NCBI GenBank assembly: GCA_947097085.1
Contig: CAMUQR010000001.1
Location: 1 to 44,780, forward strand
Reading direction: 5' to 3'
DNA from: an uncultured Candidatus Saccharibacteria bacterium
GTDB lineage: Bacteria; Patescibacteriota; Saccharimonadia; Saccharimonadales; Saccharimonadaceae
Length of the DNA: 44,780 bases
In this document: positions 7,839 through 14,253 of the stretch, piece after piece
How the letters are laid out: the number at the start of each line of letters is the position of its first letter
Numbering within the stretch: the stretch's first letter is position 1
The notes under the pieces: generated by a model
Database searches by the model: none
Told to the model about the DNA's origin: nothing
The model's input: only the letters and a program-made list of their open reading frames with translations
Position numbers and translations under genes: made by a program

Positions 7839-8910
7839 TTTTCGACCAAAATTTTATTATTCGCACAAAAATACAAACGCTAAGCGATCGCCTCGGCGTT
7901 CATTAGCTCGAACAGAGTCGCAAACAAACTCTGTAGAATCTACTCATCCTTCAGCGGAAGTGGTAATTGGCGACTCCACGAATTTCACGGTAGAATCGGC
8001 AATTGATACCGTGCCGACTTATCAACCGCGTTTGGGTCAGCGTTCGCAACTGCGTCAGTCGACACCGCATTCAGCACGCACTTCTCAGATGACTTTTTCG
8101 GGGAGGAGTTTTAATGTTGGGCAAACCTTGCGCGCTAGTGAAGTGTCGGAACGTGACAATCTCAAAAAACTACGCAATCGGCGTAAAAAAATTCTTCGAC
8201 TGCTACGCTATAGCATCTTCGGTATTGTGTTAATGACGATTTTTGTGCGTTTTTTTATCTTTAAAATTGAAGTAAAAGTTGTTGATTTTCGGACTGCACC
8301 CGAGACTGCTAAATACCAAACGGCGATTGCGAATTATTTGGCGCAACAGCCATTTGAGCGACTGAGTTTTAATATTGATAAATCACATTTAGAGCATTCG
8401 ATTCAGGCGGAACATCCAGAATTATTCGAGGTAAAACAGATTACTAGTGGCTTTTTGCAACCAACTCAATTTGAGCTGGTACTGCGCAAGCCGGTGGCGA
8501 CCATGCTGGTTAATCAAAAACGCTATTTTGTTGATTCAGCTGGTGTGCCGTTTGTTCACAATTACCATCAAACCCCAAGTATTGAGATTAATGATCAATC
8601 TGGCATTAAACAATCAGGACAGCTCAATCAACAACTAATCAGCGGACGATTTTTACACTTTATCGGCCGAGCGATTGCTTTGACCGGCGAAAAAAGCCAC
8701 CAAATTGTCTCGGCAACAATTCCGACTGGCACGGTGCATCAAATTGAGTTTAAGGTCAAAGGTTTTGATTTGTATCTGAAAATGACGATTGATCGTGATG
8801 TGGCTGAACAGGTTGAGGACGCGACGCGAAGTCTCGATTATATCAAGCGAACTGGACTTAAGCCTCAATATCTCGATGTGCGTGTCGCCAATAAGGTATT
8901 TTATAAATAG
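7831..8910 (+). CDS. ftsQ: FtsQ-like division protein
   Basis: The 359-aa product has a long, basic, Ser/Thr/Arg-rich cytoplasmic tail (about 120 residues), one transmembrane helix (about 126-148, LLRYSIFGIVLMTIFVRFF) and a roughly 210-residue extracytoplasmic part. A POTRA-like segment would fall at about 155-225. Position after murG and topology fit FtsQ/DivIB; primary sequence similarity is weak, as is typical for this family. GTG 7831 is used as start because GGGTGGGG lies just upstream and it overlaps the murG stop by 8 bp. The cluster stops here: ftsA and ftsZ, which often follow, are not in the window. Confidence 0.7.
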   Translation: MDNFRPKFYYSHKNTNAKRSPRRSLARTESQTNSVESTHPSAEVVIGDSTNFTVESAIDTVPTYQPRLGQRSQLRQSTPHSARTSQMTFSGRSFNVGQTLRASEVSERDNLKKLRNRRKKILRLLRYSIFGIVLMTIFVRFFIFKIEVKVVDFRTAPETAKYQTAIANYLAQQPFERLSFNIDKSHLEHSIQAEHPELFEVKQITSGFLQPTQFELVLRKPVATMLVNQKRYFVDSAGVPFVHNYHQTPSIEINDQSGIKQSGQLNQQLISGRFLHFIGRAIALTGEKSHQIVSATIPTGTVHQIEFKVKGFDLYLKMTIDRDVAEQVEDATRSLDYIKRTGLKPQYLDVRVANKVFYK

Positions 8911-8932
8911 GCTAGACAAAGAGACTAGATAC

Positions 8933-9002
8933 AAAAAATAGCCACTTGGTAGGCCGGCGAATACTAGGAGGGTAAGATCCGCCAGCCAACTAAATGGCTA
9001 TG
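8933..9002 (-). ncRNA. Compact small RNA with a CCCUCC apical loop
   Basis: A 70-nt minus-strand unit lies directly behind a TTGACT-17-TATAAT promoter (9009-9037). Predicted fold: outer stem AUAGCCA/UGGCUAU, inner UUGG/CCAA, then a 9-bp stem CUGGCGGAU/AUUCGCCGG with two wobble pairs. The 14-nt loop CUUACCCUCCUAGU has its CCCUCC at 8967-8972. The outer stem runs straight into six T residues (8933-8938), so the same hairpin acts as terminator. The loop is complementary to Shine-Dalgarno sequences (GGAGGG). No SRP RNA, tmRNA or 6S signature is seen. The role as a trans-acting sRNA is inferred; the promoter and hairpin are directly visible. Confidence 0.65.
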
Positions 9003-9008
9003 TAGGAG

Positions 9009-9037
9009 ATTATAGCAGGTTGAGGCGATAAAGTCAA
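9009..9037 (-). promoter_or_regulatory. Promoter of the 8933-9002 small RNA
   Basis: On the minus strand TTGACT (9032-9037) is followed by exactly 17 nt and TATAAT (9009-9014). This is among the best promoters in the window. No protein start lies downstream before the U-run at 8933, so the transcript must be non-coding. Confidence 0.8.
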
Positions 9038-10062
9038 GGTTTTTTCGGGTTTTCCCCTAATCTCTGCTCTAGTTCGGTTTTTGTTCGTTTAATAAAATAC
9101 AGAGGTGGACTAGTGAAAAAACATATATTATTATATCAAAAACAAAAAAGTCAAATAGGGCGGGTAGGGCGAAAAACATAGAGTAGGGCATAAAATCAAA
9201 AAAATGCAAATCGTATTTAATCTGTGGAAAACTTTTGAATTAGGCATCAAATGTTGTAAAAAATGACATAAACTAATGGACTAAAACTGAACGTGTGGTA
9301 GTGGCAGAGTCATAGGCAGTGGCTGACTAGCTGAATAACTAACCGAGTGCGAGTTAATCAGTGGTAGATGATAATTAGAGTATGCGCCAGAGATGGTTAA
9401 TACTCGAGAAGTATGGAAACTCCCCTGGCAATTTTTTGATAAATCTGGGGCGGTTCATTGGTCTTAAGTAACTAGTTAGCTCAAATCCTGGTTCGAGCAT
9501 TCGATAATGGTCTTAATAAAATTGATTCTTGACTCCCTGCTGGGTTTTGACAGGGGTTTTGGGGTGATTTATGCTTGGGTACGGCTGGATGTTGAACCAT
9601 CTAGGGATCACTTCTTTAATGACATAAAATAAACATTGTGCGACATTACGATATAAACATAAACATGAATATACACTCATCTAAAATAAATCTCAAAACT
9701 AGCCTCATTGTTTAATATGCTCTAAAACGTGCTTTAGAGCCCCTATTTACGGCTCAGAACGACTTTTCGGTTCATTATGCTAATATTCACGTTATGTTGT
9801 ATATCAGCCTGATTTTGGCGGATTTATGATTATTTGGCAATTCAAGTTCAAGCTTCGCATATTGGCTGGATTGATGGTTTAAATAATTAATTATTTTGAC
9901 TATTAGTAATTAGCATGCGTGATTTGTAAAAAATCAATTAACACTAACTGAGATTTAAAAATATCATAAGTTCGGTTTTTGTTCAACGGGGATTGTGCGC
10001 TGAAAAATTGAAGGTAATTGGTGCCTCGCCTGCTCCGCTTCCGAAGCTGTAGATCTTGACGC
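9038..10062. other. About 1 kb of non-coding DNA with nested direct repeats and hairpins
   Basis: No convincing protein gene lies between the small RNA and the VirD4-like gene; frames on both strands are short. Visible structure: the 16-nt AGTTCGGTTTTTGTTC repeated at 9071-9086 and 9969-9984; AATGACATAAA at 9262-9272 and 9618-9628, enclosing a less AT-rich 345-bp block; ACAGAGGTGG at 9099-9108, also part of the terminator at 10081-10090; a hairpin GAGTAT...ATACTC with a GAGA loop inside the block; a perfect 8-bp hairpin GCTCTAAA/TTTAGAGC (9719-9740); and a 16-bp AT palindrome (9881-9896). I looked for tmRNA, RNase P RNA, SRP RNA and group I/II intron cores and saw none. The 345-bp block could be an unrecognised structured RNA or a remnant element. 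Confidence 0.45.
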
Positions 10063-10090
10063 AAAACCACCTCTGTTCGAACAGAGGTGG
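10063..10090 (-). terminator. Terminator of the VirD4-like gene
   Basis: CCACCTCTGT/ACAGAGGTGG form a perfect 10-bp stem with a TCGA loop (10067-10090). On the minus strand it is followed by TTTT. It lies 9 bp past the stop codon. Confidence 0.85.
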
Positions 10091-10098
10091 GGAATTGA

Positions 10099-12822
10099 CT
10101 ATTTCGGCTGGTTTTTCGATTTATTGTGAGGCGGACGACGGCGTGGGCGTTTTTTAGCAGTAGTGCCAGCTGGATTCTGCCCTGTCGATGAACCGGTGTT
10201 GGTGTTAGGCGTGCCAAAGAGACTCTTGATTTCACTCAGGGCTTTTGGATTGAGGCGCTGGTAGCCACTATCGGAGGTATCGGTACCATCAGGAGCAGGT
10301 TCATGATCGGAAGGGCGCATCTTACGCAAATCAAGCTGATTATTTCCCCTGTTATCCCCTGTTGGTTGGTGTAATTTTTCTTGAAAACGCTGGCGACTTG
10401 GCGTGTCGAATTGTTCAGGAATCTTAATGACGCTAGCGATTTCATGCTCAACATCAGCTCGATTACGGCCGTAATGACGGCGACTGTGATCGATAATTTG
10501 GTCGAGATAATCAGCTGGTGGTTCAGGCAGATTGAGGGTCGAAGCCGAAAAGGCCGGTTGTTTTTCACCGTTAATAATCATGCTCATAATGAAATGACGG
10601 TTGTGCATATTGACTAAATCATTGACCTCGAACTGTGGTTCGAATTGTTTGACTAACAGTGGTGCATCATCGGCTGATACGCGGAAGGAAATCATTGAAC
10701 CGACGTTACCGAAGACCGCAGTGCGCACTTCATCGCTCATTTGAGCAATGTACTGGTTAGCGACTGTCAGGTTTAGAGCATATTTGCGCGCCTCAGATAG
10801 AATAGTGGCGAAAGAGTCGGTGGCGAAGTTCTGGAACTCGTCAACGTAGAGATAGAACGGACGACGATCGGCGATGTTCGGAATATCAGAACGACTCATG
10901 GCGGCGAGCTGAATCTTAGTCACTAAGAATGCTCCCAAGATACCAGCATTATCCTCGCCAATTAGACCTTTGGAGAGATTAACAACCAGGATTTTACCAT
11001 CATCCATCAGTTGGCGAATATTAAAGGTTGATTTTGGTTGGCCGATGATATTACGAATAATTGGGTTGGCGGTGAAGGCACCGACTTTGTTCAGGACTGG
11101 CGCAATAGCTTCAGTGGCGTATTTTTCATTCCAGCTAGCGAATTCTAGTTTCCAAAACTGCAAAATCACAGTGTCGGTGACGTAATTGAGGGTTTCTTTA
11201 CGGAACTCCTTATCAGTCAACATGCGGGTGATGTCGAGAATGGTTGTCTCTGGACGCTCCAGAAGCGCTAGGATGGTATAACGCAAGATATGCTCGAGGC
11301 GTGGACCCCAAGAGTTACCGAACATACGTTTGAGCACGCCTATTACCTCTGATGAAACTGTCAGGCGTTGGCTTGGGCTAGTAATTTCCAATGGGTTAAA
11401 ACCAAGCGGAAAAGCGGTATCAGCTGGGTTAAAATAGATTACGTCTTTAATTCGGCGCTCAGGGATGAAGCGTAAATTATTGATAGCAAAGTCGCCGTGC
11501 GGATCGATGATCGCATAGCCTTGATTGTGATAAATATCAGATAGAGCTAAGAGTTCCAGAGTACCAGATTTACCAGCGCCAGTCTGACCGATAATATAGA
11601 GGTGACGAGAACGATCCTTGCGTAACATGCCAAATTGATGTTTGACGCCTCGGAAATCGGTCATGCCAAAAGCTGAAATGGCGGGATTGGGAGCGGCATT
11701 AGGGTTGATAATTGGGAGCTTAGACGGTGGTTCGGCGGTTTTAGAAGATGCCCAAACGATATTAGGAGTTTCGACGTTAGTGTGCGGTAAGTGGTAAACA
11801 CTAGCAAGCTCTTCGATGTTTAAAATAAAACCCTCATCGCTAAAACTACGAGCTTGGTAGGCAGTAATTTTCTCGGGATCGAAGCTTGATTGTGACATCC
11901 GAAAACCGTTCAAATTGGTGCTGTTAAACTGCTTGAAGGTGCCGATAATCGACTGCATGCGCAAGCGAGCATGGTCTTCGTTACTACCGGCGTAAACAAT
12001 ACGAATTTTAACTTTGAAGCCAAGTTTGGCAGCTTTTTTCTCAGCTTCCGAGACTTGGAGTTTTTCGCGCTCGGAGAGCTCGGGTTTGTCGGGTTTTTCG
12101 CCAGCTTCGGGTGGCTTGGCAAGCGCGCCCAGGGCGGTCAAAAACCATTTAGCGTCAAGGGCAAATTTAGCCTTTTTATCAGTGATATTGTCTTTGACCC
12201 ATTTTTCAGAATCTTTATGCCAGGAGTCGGCAATTGGACGAATTAGAATCTGAATCCATAATTCCTCGTCGGCATCTTCGAGTTTAGCTAAAGTTCCAGT
12301 AATGCCAGCCAAGGGGTCAACCTCGAAGCCATTAAAAGTACGAATTGGCAAAAATTCGGATTCCTTGAGGTCAACTTCAGCGGTGTGGACTACTGGCTTG
12401 CGGACATTGAGTGAATAATCATAATCGGCGGTTTTAATTTGAACGCTAGGATATTGAGCGTAAATCTGACCTTCAACGAAATTACGTAAAGTTTTTGGCA
12501 GGCATAGATAAAACATGATCTGCCCGTTAACAGTGGCGATTTCGAAGCTGAGGTGTTCTTGAGGCACGCCACTCTCAATCAAGCTGGCGTCACGCAAAAT
12601 ACCGTGCAAGCTGGCGAATAACTGTTCAGCGGCAAGTTCGGATTTGTCGTTGGTTTTGGGGATTTCGAGAATCAACAGTGTGCTTTCGGCTGATGATTCG
12701 ATGGTCTGGATTTCAAGCTTTTGGTAGTTGCGCCAGGTTAAATAGAGTAACAGAGTAACGGTTGGCATCCATACGTACCAACTCAAGATGAATTTTATGA
12801 AGCTGGAAATCATTTCTAACAT
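10099..12822 (-). CDS. VirD4/TraG-like type IV secretion or conjugation ATPase
   Basis: A 907-aa protein with an N-terminal membrane segment (about residues 8-28), a 370-residue middle region without a family I recognise, and a P-loop ATPase domain. Walker A is GQTGAGKS (412-419). Walker B is FYLYVDE with D661-E662. A motif with ANQYIAQM, as in VirD4/TraG and HerA-type ATPases, follows. The C-terminus is disordered and very basic (RPRRRPPHNKSKNQPK), suiting nucleic acid contact. Such ATPases power DNA or protein transfer; no relaxase, VirB4 or pilus assembly gene is next to it, so its substrate is unknown. The promoter predicts a leaderless mRNA. The length and the middle region are unlike textbook VirD4. 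Confidence 0.75.
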   Translation of the reverse strand: MLEMISSFIKFILSWYVWMPTVTLLLYLTWRNYQKLEIQTIESSAESTLLILEIPKTNDKSELAAEQLFASLHGILRDASLIESGVPQEHLSFEIATVNGQIMFYLCLPKTLRNFVEGQIYAQYPSVQIKTADYDYSLNVRKPVVHTAEVDLKESEFLPIRTFNGFEVDPLAGITGTLAKLEDADEELWIQILIRPIADSWHKDSEKWVKDNITDKKAKFALDAKWFLTALGALAKPPEAGEKPDKPELSEREKLQVSEAEKKAAKLGFKVKIRIVYAGSNEDHARLRMQSIIGTFKQFNSTNLNGFRMSQSSFDPEKITAYQARSFSDEGFILNIEELASVYHLPHTNVETPNIVWASSKTAEPPSKLPIINPNAAPNPAISAFGMTDFRGVKHQFGMLRKDRSRHLYIIGQTGAGKSGTLELLALSDIYHNQGYAIIDPHGDFAINNLRFIPERRIKDVIYFNPADTAFPLGFNPLEITSPSQRLTVSSEVIGVLKRMFGNSWGPRLEHILRYTILALLERPETTILDITRMLTDKEFRKETLNYVTDTVILQFWKLEFASWNEKYATEAIAPVLNKVGAFTANPIIRNIIGQPKSTFNIRQLMDDGKILVVNLSKGLIGEDNAGILGAFLVTKIQLAAMSRSDIPNIADRRPFYLYVDEFQNFATDSFATILSEARKYALNLTVANQYIAQMSDEVRTAVFGNVGSMISFRVSADDAPLLVKQFEPQFEVNDLVNMHNRHFIMSMIINGEKQPAFSASTLNLPEPPADYLDQIIDHSRRHYGRNRADVEHEIASVIKIPEQFDTPSRQRFQEKLHQPTGDNRGNNQLDLRKMRPSDHEPAPDGTDTSDSGYQRLNPKALSEIKSLFGTPNTNTGSSTGQNPAGTTAKKRPRRRPPHNKSKNQPK

Positions 12823-12828
12823 AACCGT

Positions 12829-12857
12829 ATTATCTCATATTTTACTGAAAAACTCAA
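12829..12857 (-). promoter_or_regulatory. Promoter of the VirD4-like gene, leaderless geometry
   Basis: TTGAGT (12852-12857), a 17-nt spacer and GATAAT (12829-12834) on the minus strand. Six nucleotides separate the -10 from ATG 12822, so transcription should start at the start codon. No Shine-Dalgarno motif is present. Confidence 0.7.
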
Positions 12858-12946
12858 TCGTGCCTCGAGTGTGTTAAGCGGACTGGTGAGCGACGCAACT
12901 CCCCTACTCTTTTTGTGTGAAAAATAGTGTTCGCTTAATAAATTAT

Positions 12947-13999
12947 TTAGGATTTAGGCACGAAGTCGTAAGTTGCCTTAGCGACGCGTTTGAACTCGGG
13001 GCGCGCTTGTAGATTTAATAACACGGTGGTTTCTTTGACTTTGCGTCGTTTGAGGACTTGTTTAACGATATCGTCACGATACATTGGCTGACCGTTTTGT
13101 TTGATGACATCAGCGATAATATCTGCTACAGTGCCTTTTTTATAACCCCACTCATTAAGTGCATAAATCCCCCGCCCGATTAGCACGAAGCGTTTGTCTT
13201 TGATAAGTTCGTTGTGAATGGCCTGTTTGGTGACGTCTTTGCGTTTAAAATTGCTACTCGCAATCTGGCTAGCAATATCCGAAAAATGCATCGGCTGACC
13301 GTTTTGCTTCAAGACAACGTAAATTTTGTCTTTGATATTGCGAGGGTTAACATTCGGGTCGGTCGCCATACCCCAGAGATCATTAAGGGTAGCGAGTTTT
13401 TTCGAAACTGTCGCTAAAGCGAGAATCTGCTTCGGATGGTTGTAATCAAGTTTAGCGTCAAGTTCATTAAGACTGAGGGGTTGTTTGTTGGTTTTGATTA
13501 ATTTAACAATTTCGTCAATTTGTTTGCGGTAGGTTTTAGCGTCGCCAAATTCAGCAATAGCAATTGCCTGGGCGTAAGAGTCGTTTTCGTCGATTAAGAC
13601 GAGTTTGTTGCTAACTTCAGCGATAAAAGCCACCGTTAAATCATCGCGCGTATCGAGCTGGTCGGCGAAGATATTCTTGGTCAGAGTTTTGGTCATGAGG
13701 ATATTGCCGTTTTCGGTCAGTTGGCGAACAACGAGTTTTTCAAAAGCTGGCAAGTTGGCAATTTTGCCATCGTCAGCGGCGATTTTCAAACGAATCAAGA
13801 TAGCTTTTTCGAGCTGGCGGACGCGCTCACGAGTGATACCCAAAAACTCGCCGATTTGTTCGAGAGTTTCGGTTTTGCCGTCCAGACCGAAGCGTCGGGT
13901 AATAATCTGCCGTTCGCGATCTTGTTCTAAATAGCTTAGAAGATCATTAATGACGTCTGTTAAAATTTGATGCTCGGCCGATGTTTGTTTGCCAGTCAT
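12947..13999 (-). CDS. Sigma-70 region 4 protein with tandem HARE-HTH-like repeats
   Basis: This 350-aa protein starts with a sigma-70 region 4 helix-turn-helix (about residues 15-75; RFGLDGKTETLEQIGEFLG followed by ITRERVRQLEKA). That segment normally reads the -35 box. No region 2 is present, so it is not a complete sigma factor. The rest contains three related winged-helix units that start LIKTNKQPLSLNELD, VLKQNGQPMHFSDIA and VIKQNGQPMYRDDIV. They resemble the HARE-HTH domain, also found in the RNA polymerase delta subunit RpoE of Firmicutes. A polymerase-associated regulator is inferred. GAAAGGAAAAA precedes the ATG. The leader carries a GTGCCA/TGGCAC hairpin. Confidence 0.75.
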   Translation of the reverse strand: MTGKQTSAEHQILTDVINDLLSYLEQDRERQIITRRFGLDGKTETLEQIGEFLGITRERVRQLEKAILIRLKIAADDGKIANLPAFEKLVVRQLTENGNILMTKTLTKNIFADQLDTRDDLTVAFIAEVSNKLVLIDENDSYAQAIAIAEFGDAKTYRKQIDEIVKLIKTNKQPLSLNELDAKLDYNHPKQILALATVSKKLATLNDLWGMATDPNVNPRNIKDKIYVVLKQNGQPMHFSDIASQIASSNFKRKDVTKQAIHNELIKDKRFVLIGRGIYALNEWGYKKGTVADIIADVIKQNGQPMYRDDIVKQVLKRRKVKETTVLLNLQARPEFKRVAKATYDFVPKS

Positions 14000-14082
14000 G
14001 TATTAATTTTTCCTTTCGTTTGACGAGTGCCAGCGATATGGTGGCACGGTTTAAAATTTGTTAAATTATTATCTTATATATA

Positions 14083-14121
14083 ATTATACCATAAAATAGA
14101 CTTTTTCAACATAAAATGTTG
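14083..14121 (-). promoter_or_regulatory. Promoter of the sigma-4/HARE gene overlapped by an inverted repeat
   Basis: On the minus strand an extended -10 TGGTATAAT (TATAAT at 14083-14088) is preceded by TTGAAA (14104-14109) at a short 15-nt spacing. CAACAT/ATGTTG (14107-14112, 14116-14121) overlaps the -35, so a repressor site is plausible. The half AAATGTTGTAAAAA is repeated exactly at about 9250-9263 in the non-coding region. Confidence 0.5.
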
Positions 14122-14206
14122 TAAAAATAGCAAAAAACCAACGGTAGGTTGTGGCGATGGTTTTAAAGAGTGGATATGGTATGAGACAAGACGCTTACGA
14201 GTGAAG

Positions 14207-14233
14207 CAAAACAGCTCACTTGACGTGAGCTGT
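14207..14233 (-). terminator. topA terminator
   Basis: ACAGCTCAC (14211-14219) and GTGAGCTGT (14225-14233) form a perfect 9-bp stem. On the minus strand it is followed by TTTT, 20 bp after the topA stop. Confidence 0.85.
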
Positions 14234-14253
14234 CGTGTTCTGGAGATTGAAAC

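Noticed and set aside
9577..9617. GGGTACGGCTGGAT ... GGATCACTTCTTT resembles the 3' end of 16S rRNA if an 18-nt stretch is removed.
   Set aside because: No other conserved 16S segment (such as GTAACAAGGTA) precedes it, and the anti-SD CCTCC is altered to CTTCT. It is probably chance.
9273..9617. Block of the right size for tmRNA or RNase P RNA.
   Set aside because: I looked on both strands for the tmRNA GGATTCGAC start and T-arm end and for the RNase P GAGGAAAGTC and ACAGAA cores. None is present.
9903..10235. A minus-strand open frame of about 110 codons at the end of the VirD4-like gene.
   Set aside because: It overlaps the VirD4-like gene and its terminator in another frame and has no ribosome-binding site.
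12874..12938. Inverted repeat TTAAGCG/CGCTTAA enclosing a plus-strand CTCCCC, another possible C-rich RNA.
   Set aside because: No plus-strand promoter or terminator is visible, and on the minus strand it is just the spacer before the VirD4-like promoter.
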